From Loigolactobacillus jiayinensis (lineage in GTDB: Bacteria > Bacillota > Bacilli > Lactobacillales > Lactobacillaceae): a stretch of DNA of 64,000 nt. Each line of letters starts with the position of its first letter. Positions within the stretch are counted from its first letter, which is position 1. Location: assembly GCF_003946445.1 (NCBI RefSeq), contig NZ_RHOF01000001.1, positions 62,001 to 126,000 on the forward strand, read 5' to 3'. Below, in pieces: positions 19,344 to 28,371 of the stretch. A program made the translations under genes and the position numbers. The notes under the pieces were generated by a model. The model was not told the DNA's origin, made no database searches, and was given only the letters and a program-made list of their open reading frames with translations.

Positions 19344-20492
19344 ATGTTATTAAAATTATTGATCAGTTTAGTGGCTCAGCCGCTACTATGGTGTATGATT
19401 TTGGCCGGCTACTTAGTCAGTCGGCGTCGAATTAAGCGTGAACGGCGCACTTTTCATATTGCAATTGATAGTCGCTTAAATGAATTTAAAGCGTTTTTTA
19501 TCTACGGAATTCCATTAGGTATTGTGCTCTCTGCAGTGACAATTTTATTAAGTTTAAAGTTATCCGCGGCGGGCTGGGTGATTTATCAAGTTGTTGGCTT
19601 GTTAGCGTTGTTGCTAACAGCTAGTTTTGTTTGGCCGACGGCAGCGGTTTTATTGACAACTGTGGTAACTGTCGTGTTGTTGCCTAATAGTTGGCGGTTG
19701 GCAGTGCCAGCATTTACTGATCACGTGACCACCAATCGGTTGATCGCTACTAGCTTATTTTTCCTAATGGCGGTGAGTGCGTTAGCTAGTGTGATTTTGC
19801 GTAAACGTTTAGCGCTGCGCAATCTATCACCACAAATTACGGAAAGTAATCGGGGCCGGCGAACCGGTTATTTTCAAGCTCAACAGTTAGCTTTGGTGCC
19901 GTTGGCTTTTTTGGTACCTGGTAGCAAGTTGACCAGTGGCTTATTTGCTTGGTCGACCTTTCAATTTAGTGGTGAGCAATATCATTTAGTGATTTTGCCG
20001 TTGTTAATTGGCTTTTTGTTGACGGTGCGGCAGCAATTACCAGCAGTACAGATCAAGCAGCAGAATAAATGGCAACTGGTAACGGGGGTTGTTAGTTTAG
20101 TGGCAGCTGGGATTGTTTATTTGCAGCCACAGTTTTTCTTGCCATTGTTAGTGATCGTCGCTATCGTTACTTTTGGTAGTTGGTTGGAAATGCGGCGAAC
20201 ACACGGTATTATTCACTATACGGAGCCATTTAGCGGTGTTATGGTATTAGGTATTCAGCCGGAAACCCCTGCAGCAAAAATGGATTTAGTGGCGGGCGAT
20301 ATTATTTTGGAATGCAATAACCAAACAGTGCACGATGAGGATTCCTTTTATGCGGCGCGGATGACTGATCCGACCTATTGTCATTTGCGGGTCAAGACAG
20401 TGACTGGTGATATTAAAATCACCGAATCGGCTATTTTTGCCGATTCACCGCATAACCTTGGTGTGATGACTTTTCCAGAGCAAACGGTGTAG
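19344..20492 (+). CDS. Multi-spanning PDZ-domain membrane protein, MinJ-like
   Basis: From ATG 19344 the protein is 382 residues. About seven to eight hydrophobic segments fill residues 1-290, and a C-terminal PDZ domain covers about 300-380 ('GVMVLGIQPETPAAKMDLVAGDIILECN'-type core, split here: 'ETPAAKMDLVAGD', then 'NNQTVHDEDSFY'). This architecture and a position near secA-prfB match MinJ (YvjD), which links DivIVA to MinCD at division sites in Bacillus. That identity is an inference. The ribosome-binding site is weak. TGCTATACT at 19301-19309 is a likely extended -10 promoter, and a longer frame to 19251 would include it. Confidence 0.7.
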   Translation: MLLKLLISLVAQPLLWCMILAGYLVSRRRIKRERRTFHIAIDSRLNEFKAFFIYGIPLGIVLSAVTILLSLKLSAAGWVIYQVVGLLALLLTASFVWPTAAVLLTTVVTVVLLPNSWRLAVPAFTDHVTTNRLIATSLFFLMAVSALASVILRKRLALRNLSPQITESNRGRRTGYFQAQQLALVPLAFLVPGSKLTSGLFAWSTFQFSGEQYHLVILPLLIGFLLTVRQQLPAVQIKQQNKWQLVTGVVSLVAAGIVYLQPQFFLPLLVIVAIVTFGSWLEMRRTHGIIHYTEPFSGVMVLGIQPETPAAKMDLVAGDIILECNNQTVHDEDSFYAARMTDPTYCHLRVKTVTGDIKITESAIFADSPHNLGVMTFPEQTV

Positions 20493-20507
20493 CGGGAGGC
20501 AGATTGG

Positions 20508-21209
20508 ATGAAGCAGGTATTGGTAGTTGATGATGAGCCATCAATTGTGACGTTGCTAAGCTATAATTTGAAAAAAGAACATTATCAGGTGACCACGGCT
20601 AATGATGGCGCAACGGCATTAAAGTTAGCGTTAGCAACTGCGTTTGACTTTATATTGCTTGATCTGATGTTGCCACAAATGGACGGTATGGAAGTTACTC
20701 GGCGCTTGCGTCAGGAAAAGGTGACCACGCCAATCATCATGTTAACGGCTAAGGACGCCGAGTTTGATAAAATTATTGGTTTAGAATTAGGGGCTGATGA
20801 TTATTTGACCAAGCCGTTTAGCCCACGGGAAGTTATTGCACGGATGAAAGCCATTAGCCGCCGCTTACGGCCAGTGGCACCAACGGCTGCTGTTGAACCA
20901 ATTAAAATTGGCGCGTTACAAATTTTTCCGGATGATTATCGAGTTCTGCAGGCTGGCCAACCATTGAAGTTGACACCACGGGAATACGCGCTATTACTTT
21001 ATCTAGCGCAACGACAAAATCGGGTATTAAGCCGTGAACAATTGCTAAATGGCGTTTGGGGCTATGATTATGCTGGGCAAACACGGATGGTGGATATTCA
21101 GGTCAGCCATTTACGCGATAAAATTGAAATCGATCCTAAGCAGCCACTATATTTAGTGACGGTACGCGGTTTTGGCTATAAGCTGGAGGAACCGCATGAA
21201 ACGGATTAG
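20508..21209 (+). CDS. phoP: OmpR/PhoB-family response regulator (PhoP)
   Basis: This 233-residue transcription regulator has a receiver domain with acidic pocket D8-D9, phospho-acceptor D52 ('LLDLMLPQMDG') and Lys in 'TKPFSPRE', then a winged-helix DNA-binding domain ('LTPREYALLLYLA', 'RGFGYKLE'). Position between a PDZ protein and phoR-pstS suggests it is PhoP of the phosphate regulon. AGCGGGAGG lies ahead of ATG 20508. It overlaps the kinase gene by 14 bases. Confidence 0.9.
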   Translation: MKQVLVVDDEPSIVTLLSYNLKKEHYQVTTANDGATALKLALATAFDFILLDLMLPQMDGMEVTRRLRQEKVTTPIIMLTAKDAEFDKIIGLELGADDYLTKPFSPREVIARMKAISRRLRPVAPTAAVEPIKIGALQIFPDDYRVLQAGQPLKLTPREYALLLYLAQRQNRVLSREQLLNGVWGYDYAGQTRMVDIQVSHLRDKIEIDPKQPLYLVTVRGFGYKLEEPHETD

Positions 21210-22905
21210 GCGAATCAGTTTATTAATTTTCGGGGTGGTCGCTATCGGAATGGTGGCGCTCATCCTTTTTTTGAATCAGCGTTTTATTGCGGCGCAGCAA
21301 ACTAATTTAGCGCAACAAGGGGAGCTATTCCAGACGGAAGTTGGTTCTAAAATAACGGCCACAGCGGTTCCCCAAGCGGCATTAAAAAAGTGGCAACAGC
21401 AGCACAATAGTCATGTCGCCATTTTTGATGCGCAGAATCAGCTTGTTTTTCCAGTTGCTGGACCGCGGGCTGATCTGATCGCTGGTGTGATTGACTTTCA
21501 GAATAAGCCGACCACACACGAACGGCAACAAATGCGGATCGCGGGGCAAACGCAAACGACGTTCCTATTTAGCCAGCATTTGTGGACAATCGTGTTATAT
21601 ACGCCTCAGCAAAATTTATGGCAACCATTTCGGCAGCAAGGTAGTTACTTATTGGTCGCTATTTTAGGACTAAGTGGCCTTAGTGTCCTAATCTTTCGTG
21701 GGTATACGCGTTGGGAACGGCACTCTTTACAACGGGTCCAGCAACAATTAGCGCGTGTAGGGGCTACACAGCCAACGCTGCCAGTTTTATTGAAGCCAGC
21801 AGATCATTATTTTGCGCTAGAGCGAACGGTCACCCAGGTTGATCAGCAATTACAGGCACAAACAGCATTGGCCGAAAATGAGCAACAAAACTTTACTCGC
21901 TTTATTGATCATCTGACGATTGGGGTCTTGTTGTTGAACGAAAGTGGGACTGTAATTGCCCATAATCCAGCTGCTGCCACAATGTTGGCACAGGAGATCA
22001 GTTCACAGCCCCACGACTATCTTAATGATATTCAGCATTTTGCATTAAGTCGGTTGATCAAACACGCATTGAATCAACAGAAAAGCCAGCATGCTACGGT
22101 TAAATTAGTTCAGCCACAGGAGCGTTATTTAGATGCTAATGTGGTTTGGATGAAAGCACCACGTGAGCAGGCCACTTATCAAGTTGCAGTGTTGTTGTAC
22201 GACATTACACCGGTAAAACAAATTCAGCAGATGCAACTGGATTTTGTGAGTAACGTCAGCCACGAGTTGAAAACGCCGGTGACATCAATTCTGGGATTTA
22301 CAGAAACTTTACTAGATGGGGCACAGGATGAACCTGCTGTGCGGCAAGAATTTCTCGAAATTATCGCTGCTGAAAGTAAGCGACTGACGGCATTGATTCA
22401 AGATATTATTGCACTTTCGCGCGGGCAACAACAGCAATTACAATTAACCAGGGTTACTATTGGCGCAGTGGTGCAAAACTTATTGGTCCCACTACAACAA
22501 ATGGTGGCTGACAAGCAATTAACCGTGACGGTGACGATTCCGCCAACTGCGCAATTGGTCACAGATCAGCGTAAATTTGAGCAAGTGGTAAAGAATTTAT
22601 TGATCAATGGCTTAGCGTATAATCGTGTTGGCGGTCACTTAAGTGTGACTGCGACCAAAGTGGCTCAACAGTGGCAGCTTGTTTTCAATGATAATGGACT
22701 AGGGATCGCGGCCGATGATCAGGTACGGATCTTCGAACGTTTTTATCGTGTTGACAAGGCACGGAGTCATCATCAAGGGGGCACTGGCCTTGGCTTGGCC
22801 ATTGTTAAAGAGCTAGTCATGGCATTAGGTGGTCAAGTTCATTTAAAAAGTCAGCTAGGTGTGGGCAGTACGTTTACCGTTATATTGCCGGAACAGATTA
22901 AGTAA
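21196..22905 (+). CDS. phoR: Sensor histidine kinase (PhoR)
   Basis: This 569-residue membrane kinase has TM1 (about 8-26), an extracellular region of about 120 residues, TM2 (about 150-168), a PAS-like domain (about 235-340), a HisKA domain with 'FVSNVSHELKTPVTS' (phospho-His in SHELKTP) and a HATPase domain ('NLLINGLAYN', 'DNGLGI', 'GGTGLGLAI'). ATG 21196 follows GGAGGAACC; an upstream TTG at 21172 lies inside phoP without a ribosome-binding site. The neighbouring pst operon suggests it senses phosphate limitation. Confidence 0.9.
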   Translation: MKRIRRISLLIFGVVAIGMVALILFLNQRFIAAQQTNLAQQGELFQTEVGSKITATAVPQAALKKWQQQHNSHVAIFDAQNQLVFPVAGPRADLIAGVIDFQNKPTTHERQQMRIAGQTQTTFLFSQHLWTIVLYTPQQNLWQPFRQQGSYLLVAILGLSGLSVLIFRGYTRWERHSLQRVQQQLARVGATQPTLPVLLKPADHYFALERTVTQVDQQLQAQTALAENEQQNFTRFIDHLTIGVLLLNESGTVIAHNPAAATMLAQEISSQPHDYLNDIQHFALSRLIKHALNQQKSQHATVKLVQPQERYLDANVVWMKAPREQATYQVAVLLYDITPVKQIQQMQLDFVSNVSHELKTPVTSILGFTETLLDGAQDEPAVRQEFLEIIAAESKRLTALIQDIIALSRGQQQQLQLTRVTIGAVVQNLLVPLQQMVADKQLTVTVTIPPTAQLVTDQRKFEQVVKNLLINGLAYNRVGGHLSVTATKVAQQWQLVFNDNGLGIAADDQVRIFERFYRVDKARSHHQGGTGLGLAIVKELVMALGGQVHLKSQLGVGSTFTVILPEQIK

Positions 22906-22910
22906 GAACC

Positions 22911-22939
22911 AGTGTCGCAAGCAAGCGGCACTTTTTTTA
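22911..22939 (+). terminator. Intrinsic terminator after phoR
   Basis: AGTGTCGC and GCGGCACT pair (one G-T) around a 6-base loop, then seven T. It separates phoPR from pst. Confidence 0.85.
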
Positions 22940-23034
22940 TACGATAAAGTGTGCGTTCAAGCGTAATTAAAGCGTTTTCTGTGACAATCATGCTATTATT
23001 GATTTGCATGAGGTTAACTGGCCAGTCAACGAAA

Positions 23035-23086
23035 TTTACATTATTTTTACAAAAGAAGACATTGGATTTTACGTTGATCTTTTACA
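23035..23086 (+). promoter_or_regulatory. Pho-box-like direct repeats before pstS
   Basis: TTTACA occurs at 23035 and 23046 (11-base step), TTTACG at 23068 (two further steps) and TTTACA at 23081 (13 bases on). The TT(A/T)ACA hexamer with 11-base spacing is the binding pattern of PhoP in Bacillus, so this is a probable PhoP site. I see no convincing -10 in register; TGCTATTAT near 22991-22999 is a possible extended -10 upstream of the repeats. Confidence 0.6.
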
Positions 23087-23119
23087 CTTAAAAGGAATTG
23101 AAATAATGGGGGTTTTGCT

Positions 23120-23989
23120 GTGAAGAAGCGCATCCTACTAGTCGCCGCGTTGCTACTGAGTTTAGTAACGTTAACGGCGTGTCAAAGCTCGGCTGATCGC
23201 GGTGAATCGATTACCGTTGTTGGTTCGTCGGCGCTACAGCCATTGGTTGAAGCTGCAGGTGAACAATATGGCAGTGAACATTTAGGTAAGTTTATTAACG
23301 TGCAAGGCGGCGGTTCAGGAACGGGCTTGAGCCAGATTCAAGAAGGCGCCGTTGCAATTGGCAATTCAGATATGTACGCTGAAGAAAAGCGCGGCATCAA
23401 AGCCAAGCAACTCGTTGATCATCGCGTGGCGGTGGTTGGCATTACACCGGTATTAAATAAAAAAATCGGCGTGAAAAATTTAAGTTTCGCGCAATTGAAG
23501 GCTATTTTCACTGGTCAAGTGACTAATTGGCGCGAAGTCGGTGGACCCAATTTACCGATCGTGATCGTGAATCGCGCTCAAGGTAGCGGGACGCGGGTCA
23601 CATTTGAAAAATGGGTCCTGCGGGGCGCACAAGCCAAGCAAGCACAGGAACAGGAATCTACAGGGATGGTGCGGCAAATCGTTGCGACAACCCCAGGTGC
23701 TATCAGCTACATGGCGTTTTCCTATGTTGATAAAACCGTTGCGGCAGTCAACGTGGCTGGGGTAGCGCCAACGGATCAAAATGTCACCACCAATAAGTGG
23801 CAAATTTGGTCCTATGAGCATATGTACACCAATGGTCAGCCCAAAGGATTGACTAAGGACTTTATTCGGTATATCTACAGTGATGCCATTCAAGAAAAAA
23901 TGTTACCTAAACTGGGCTATATTCCGGTGAATCATATGCAAATAGAGCGTGATTTAAAGGGCAACGTCACAGCGACCAAAGGAGGCTAG
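23120..23989 (+). CDS. pstS: Phosphate ABC transporter substrate-binding lipoprotein
   Basis: This 289-residue periplasmic-type binding protein is anchored by a lipobox (LTAC, Cys21). It has the phosphate-binding signatures 'VVGSSALQPL', 'QGGGSGTGL' and 'NRAQGSGTR'. The start is GTG 23120 with GGGGGT upstream. It delivers phosphate to PstCA and is the first gene of the pst operon, preceded by Pho-box-like repeats. Confidence 0.95.
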   Translation: MKKRILLVAALLLSLVTLTACQSSADRGESITVVGSSALQPLVEAAGEQYGSEHLGKFINVQGGGSGTGLSQIQEGAVAIGNSDMYAEEKRGIKAKQLVDHRVAVVGITPVLNKKIGVKNLSFAQLKAIFTGQVTNWREVGGPNLPIVIVNRAQGSGTRVTFEKWVLRGAQAKQAQEQESTGMVRQIVATTPGAISYMAFSYVDKTVAAVNVAGVAPTDQNVTTNKWQIWSYEHMYTNGQPKGLTKDFIRYIYSDAIQEKMLPKLGYIPVNHMQIERDLKGNVTATKGG

Positions 23990-23993
23990 GCCC

Positions 23994-24914
23994 ATGGACC
24001 CAATTCGTGAAAGTTTATTAAAAGTGTCCCACCAAGCAAAATTAGAACGGCGCGGGCGCATCATTGGCTTGTTTTGTATTAGCTTGATTGTGATCGTGGT
24101 GGCGGCTATTTTTTATTTTGTGGCCTCACGTGGCTTGGCAACTTTTTATCATGATAAAATCAATTTATGGGATTTCTTGACTAAGCAAGCTTGGAATCCT
24201 GGCACCAAAGATAGTCATGGTAACCCAGCAGTTGGTGCGTTACCAATGATTGTTGGTTCATTTTTAGTGACGATTTTTGCGGCGATTGTGGCGACACCAT
24301 TTGCCATTGGGGCAGCTATTTTTATGACCGAAATTTCACCGCGCCGCGGAATGCAAATTCTTAAGCCAGTCACAGAATTATTAGTCGGTATTCCGTCAGT
24401 AGTTTATGGGTTTATTGGTTTGACGGTGGTTGTGCCAGTGATTCGGCAGCTGTTCGGTGGGACCGGCTTCGGTATTCTAGCTGGGACAATGGTATTGTTC
24501 GTCATGATCTTACCAACAGTTACTTCAATGAGTGTTGATGCGTTACAGGCGGTGCCACGGTATTATCGCGAAGCATCGTTAGCGTTAGGTGCTACCCGCT
24601 GGCAAACAATTTATAAGGTGGTTTTGCGTAGCGCCACACCTGGGCTATTAACGGCGGTTGTTTTTGGAATGGCGCGGGCTTTTGGTGAAGCGTTAGCGGT
24701 ACAAATGGTGATTGGTAATGCCGCATTACTACCGCATAACTTAGTTTCACCAGCATCAACTTTAACCAGTATTTTAACGATGGGCATCGGTAATACAATT
24801 ATGGGTTCACTAGAAAATAATGCACTTTGGTCATTGGCCTTGATTCTTTTGCTTATGTCACTGGTCTTTAATTTACTGATTCGCTTGATTGGTCGGAAAG
24901 GGGCAATGAAATAA
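23994..24914 (+). CDS. pstC: Phosphate ABC transporter permease PstC
   Basis: This 306-residue membrane permease has six predicted spans and the coupling (EAA) loop 'YYREASLALGATRWQTIYKVVLR' region near residues 190-212. It forms the transport channel with PstA. GGAGG precedes ATG 23994 and the stop overlaps the pstA start. Confidence 0.95.
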   Translation: MDPIRESLLKVSHQAKLERRGRIIGLFCISLIVIVVAAIFYFVASRGLATFYHDKINLWDFLTKQAWNPGTKDSHGNPAVGALPMIVGSFLVTIFAAIVATPFAIGAAIFMTEISPRRGMQILKPVTELLVGIPSVVYGFIGLTVVVPVIRQLFGGTGFGILAGTMVLFVMILPTVTSMSVDALQAVPRYYREASLALGATRWQTIYKVVLRSATPGLLTAVVFGMARAFGEALAVQMVIGNAALLPHNLVSPASTLTSILTMGIGNTIMGSLENNALWSLALILLLMSLVFNLLIRLIGRKGAMK

Positions 24915-25813
24915 TGAACGTCAAACAACAAGATAAGTTAGCGACAGGCATTCTTTATACGATCGCTGGCATCATTATTTTAGTGCTAGCTTCATTGTTG
25001 GCCTTCATTTTGATTCAAGGCTTGCCCCACGTGACGTGGCACTTTCTAACGGCACCAGCACGCTCGTTTGAAGCTGGCGGTGGGATTGGTATTCAGTTGT
25101 TTAACTCCTTTTATTTATTGGTGTTAGCAATGTTGATTTCAGTACCATTATCCTTAGGTGCAGGAATCTACCTGTCAGAATACGCCAAGAAGAATTGGCT
25201 GACGTCATTGATCAGAACATCGATTGAAATTTTAAGTTCGTTGCCCTCGGTAGTCGTTGGGTTGTTCGGCTTTCTAATTTTCGTCATTCAGTTCAAGTTT
25301 GGTTTTTCGATTTTATCTGGTGCGCTGGTATTGACGGTGTTTAATTTACCGCTATTAACGCGTAATGTTGAGGAATCACTAGCTAGTATTTCTAGCATGC
25401 AACGGGAGGCTGGCCTAGCACTGGGCTTGTCACGTTGGGAAACAGTGATGCGGATCATTGTGCCCGAGGCCTTACCAGGGATCACCACTGGGATGATTCT
25501 AGGCGCAGGGCGTGTCTTTGGTGAAGCCGCTGCTTTGATTTATACAGCGGGGCAAAGTGCACCAGCGCTTGATTTCACTAACTGGAATCCCTTTTATATT
25601 GCCAGCCCGCTGAATCCAATGCGGCCGGCTGAAACTTTGGCGGTGCACATCTGGAAAATCAATTCTGAAGGGATTATGCCAGATGCAGTGGCAGTTTCCG
25701 CAGGGGCATCAGCAGTTTTAATTGTTGCCGTACTGCTATTTAACCTTGGTGCGCGCTGGTTTGGTCAGCATTTATATCAAAAAATGACCGGTACCGGTAA
25801 GAAGGGAGCCTGA
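24914..25813 (+). CDS. pstA: Phosphate ABC transporter permease PstA
   Basis: This 299-residue permease pairs with PstC. The EAA loop 'MQREAGLALGLSRWETVMRI' lies near residues 163-182, and 'SSLPSVVVGLFG' is typical of PstA. It is translationally coupled to pstC, and its stop lies 2 bases before pstB1. Confidence 0.95.
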   Translation: MNVKQQDKLATGILYTIAGIIILVLASLLAFILIQGLPHVTWHFLTAPARSFEAGGGIGIQLFNSFYLLVLAMLISVPLSLGAGIYLSEYAKKNWLTSLIRTSIEILSSLPSVVVGLFGFLIFVIQFKFGFSILSGALVLTVFNLPLLTRNVEESLASISSMQREAGLALGLSRWETVMRIIVPEALPGITTGMILGAGRVFGEAAALIYTAGQSAPALDFTNWNPFYIASPLNPMRPAETLAVHIWKINSEGIMPDAVAVSAGASAVLIVAVLLFNLGARWFGQHLYQKMTGTGKKGA

Positions 25814-25815
25814 GC

Positions 25816-26625
25816 ATGAAGGATTATGATTTAACTAAAACGGCAATTAAAACGTTTGACCCAGAAGTACAAGAAATCGCGCTGAGTACGGATGATCTAC
25901 ACGTTTTTTACGGTAGTAAAGAACAAATCAAAGGCGTGTCACTGCAATTTCCGCGCTATCAAATCTCTTCGATCATCGGCTCCTCTGGTTCCGGAAAATC
26001 AACTTACTTGCGCTCGTTAAACCGAATGAATGATGAAATTCAAATTGCGCGAGTTACCGGTAAAATTATGTATCGTGGGTTGGATATTAACCAGCCAAAA
26101 ATTGATGTTTTCGAAATGCGTAAACATATTGGCATGGTATTTCAGCGGCCGAACCCATTTGCCAAATCGATTTACGATAATATTACGTTTGCGCCTATCC
26201 GGCATGGTGTCAAGGATAAAAAGGTTCTAGATCAACTAGTGGAAACGACGTTACAGCAGGCGGGTTTATGGAAAGAAGTTAAGGATACACTGCATAAAAG
26301 TGCTTTGGCGCTATCTGGTGGTCAGCAGCAGCGTTTGTGTATTGCCCGCGCGATTGCCATGAAGCCGGATATTTTATTGCTAGATGAGCCAGCTAGTGCA
26401 CTAGATCCTATTTCCACCAGCGTGGTTGAAGATACCTTGGCGCAATTAAAAGCGCATTATACAATTATTATTGTGACGCATAATATGCAACAAGCGGCGC
26501 GAATCAGCGACTATACTGCCTTTTTCCATCAAGGTGTCGCGTTAGAATATGCTGAAACCAAGCGTATTTTCACCAAGCCCGCAATTCAGGCCACTGATGA
26601 TTATGTTTCGGGTCACTTTGGGTAA
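25816..26625 (+). CDS. pstB: Phosphate ABC transporter ATPase PstB (copy 1)
   Basis: This 269-residue ABC ATPase has Walker A 'GSSGSGKST', signature '[14 protein letters not shown]' and Walker B 'ILLLDEPASALD', with the PstB-specific 'LNRMND' after Walker A. It is the first of two adjacent pstB genes, a usual arrangement in lactic acid bacteria. An 80-base gap before copy 2 holds a small hairpin TCTGAA-GTG-TTCAGA (26636-26650). Confidence 0.94.
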   Translation: MKDYDLTKTAIKTFDPEVQEIALSTDDLHVFYGSKEQIKGVSLQFPRYQISSIIGSSGSGKSTYLRSLNRMNDEIQIARVTGKIMYRGLDINQPKIDVFEMRKHIGMVFQRPNPFAKSIYDNITFAPIRHGVKDKKVLDQLVETTLQQAGLWKEVKDTLHKSALALSGGQQQRLCIARAIAMKPDILLLDEPASALDPISTSVVEDTLAQLKAHYTIIIVTHNMQQAARISDYTAFFHQGVALEYAETKRIFTKPAIQATDDYVSGHFG

Positions 26626-26704
26626 GTATGGGGTGTCTGAAGTGTTCAGATAAGCACGAAGTAAAAATGATTCAGATTAAGATGTTATCCGCAGAGGGGG
26701 ACAG

Positions 26705-27469
26705 ATGATGGTAGCAGAAAAAATTATTACTAGTAAAGATGTGCACCTGTACTATGGTGAACGCGAAGCTTTAAAGGGTATTGATCTGGATTTTATGACT
26801 CATGAGATCACAGCTTTAATTGGTCCCTCTGGTTCGGGGAAATCGACTTATTTGCGCTTATTGAATCGGATGAACGATTTGATTCCTAATATTCGGATTA
26901 CCGGCGATATTCGCTTGCACGGCCAAGATATTTACGCGCCAGAGACGGATATTGTTCAATTGCGTAAAGAAGTTGGCATGGTGTTTCAGCAACCAAATCC
27001 ATTTCCCTTTTCAATCTACGAAAATGTTATCTACGGCTTACGTTTAGCTGGCGAGAAAAATAAAGCGGTATTGGATGAGGTCGTTGAAAGTAGTTTGAAG
27101 GCTGCGGCAGTTTGGGAAGAAACTAAGGATGTATTACATCAAAGTGCCTTGTCCTTATCCGGTGGTCAGCAGCAGCGCGTCTGTATTGCGCGTGTCTTAG
27201 CAGTTAAGCCAGCGGTGATTTTACTGGACGAGCCAACCAGTGCGCTGGATCCAATTTCTAGTAGCAAAATTGAGCAAATGTTGGTCAATTTAAAGGACAC
27301 TTACACCATCATTATGGTCACCCACAATATGCAACAAGCCGCGCGGGCATCGGATCGGACTGCTTTTTTCTTGGACGGCCAATTAATTGAATACAGTGAA
27401 ACGGCGAAGTTCTTCACGGCGCCGGATAAAAAAGAAAGTGAAGACTATATTTCAGGACGCTTTGGTTAG
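26705..27469 (+). CDS. pstB: Phosphate ABC transporter ATPase PstB (copy 2)
   Basis: This second PstB is 254 residues, with Walker A 'GPSGSGKST', signature '[14 protein letters not shown]' and Walker B '[11 protein letters not shown]'. It resembles copy 1 over its whole length but is clearly diverged, not a recent duplicate. AGAGGGGGA precedes the start; ATG 26708 is equally possible. Why two ATPases serve one PstCA pair is not known from the sequence. Confidence 0.94.
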   Translation: MMVAEKIITSKDVHLYYGEREALKGIDLDFMTHEITALIGPSGSGKSTYLRLLNRMNDLIPNIRITGDIRLHGQDIYAPETDIVQLRKEVGMVFQQPNPFPFSIYENVIYGLRLAGEKNKAVLDEVVESSLKAAAVWEETKDVLHQSALSLSGGQQQRVCIARVLAVKPAVILLDEPTSALDPISSSKIEQMLVNLKDTYTIIMVTHNMQQAARASDRTAFFLDGQLIEYSETAKFFTAPDKKESEDYISGRFG

Positions 27470-27543
27470 TTTGATTAGCTATAGGGCGACTAAATTAGTT
27501 TAGACGGAACTTATCGAGTATAACTTAAAAAGGAGGCAGACAG

Positions 27544-28218
27544 ATGCGGGAAATATTTAGCGAAGAATTGGCAGATCTACATGTACGCTTCTCCGAAATG
27601 GGGATGTTGGTTAACGAGGCGGTTTACAATTCGGTTAAAGCATTCGTTAATCATGATCGTGAATTAGCATTGGAAGTGATCCAAAACGATGACGCGATCA
27701 ACCAACGAGAAGTTGATATTGAAAAGCGCAGTTTTGAAATGATTGCTTTACAACAACCGGTGACCAGTGATCTACGGATGATCGTCACGATTATGAAAGC
27801 CAGTAGTGATTTAGAGCGAATGGGCGACCACGCTGTTAGTATTGCTAAGTCAACGATCCGCGTGAAAGGCAATACGCGGGTACCGGAGATTGAGGAAGAT
27901 ATCGCCGCAATGGCCGATGTCGTTAAGCAAATGGTCGAAGATGTGCTGGATGCTTACGTGAAAAAAGATCAACAGCGTGCTCGGGACATTGCGCAGCAAG
28001 ATCAACAAGTTAACGAAGCGTTCAAAGTGATTTATCAGAAGTGCGTTGAAGAAATGAAGCGCAATCCGCAAACTGTAGTCGGCAGTACGGATTATTTAAT
28101 GGTCAGCACCTACTTAGAACGGGTTGGCGATTATGTGACCAATATTTGCGAATGGATCGTCTACTTGAAGACAAATAAATTGATTGAATTAAACACAAAT
28201 AATCAAGAAACTATGTAA
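27544..28218 (+). CDS. phoU: Phosphate transport regulator PhoU
   Basis: This 224-residue all-helical protein has two PhoU repeats, each with the metal-binding E/D-rich motif ('ASSDLERMGDHAVSIA' about residues 82-97 and 'YLERVGDYVTNICEW' about 186-200). It curbs phosphate uptake and connects Pst to PhoR. AAAGGAGG lies before ATG 27544. It ends the pst operon at a strong terminator. Confidence 0.95.
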   Translation: MREIFSEELADLHVRFSEMGMLVNEAVYNSVKAFVNHDRELALEVIQNDDAINQREVDIEKRSFEMIALQQPVTSDLRMIVTIMKASSDLERMGDHAVSIAKSTIRVKGNTRVPEIEEDIAAMADVVKQMVEDVLDAYVKKDQQRARDIAQQDQQVNEAFKVIYQKCVEEMKRNPQTVVGSTDYLMVSTYLERVGDYVTNICEWIVYLKTNKLIELNTNNQETM

Positions 28219-28239
28219 ATTTGCTGTAAACGTCACTAC

Positions 28240-28266
28240 GACTGCCATAATCGGCAGTCTTTTTTA
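28240..28266 (+). terminator. Intrinsic terminator after phoU
   Basis: GACTGCC-ATAATC-GGCAGTC stem-loop followed by six T. Confidence 0.85.
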
Positions 28267-28289
28267 TTTTCCGAAAAAAGCTAAACGTT

Positions 28290-28322
28290 TTTAAGTTGAC
28301 TTTAAGTTAGCTCCCTTAGAAT
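28290..28322 (+). promoter_or_regulatory. Promoter of operon 1 with 11-bp direct repeat
   Basis: TTTAAGTTGAC (28290-28300) is followed directly by TTTAAGTTAGC (28301-28311), then TCCCT and a -10 box TAGAAT (28317-28322). No -35 consensus exists; the repeats occupy that place. Tandem 11-bp repeats abutting a -10 are typical of activation by OmpR/PhoB-type regulators. The same layout precedes the aldehyde dehydrogenase and operon 2. Confidence 0.6.
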
Positions 28323-28371
28323 TCATTGTAATCAGTTGAGACAAGGATTAGATGATGAGGAGTGAATGTGT

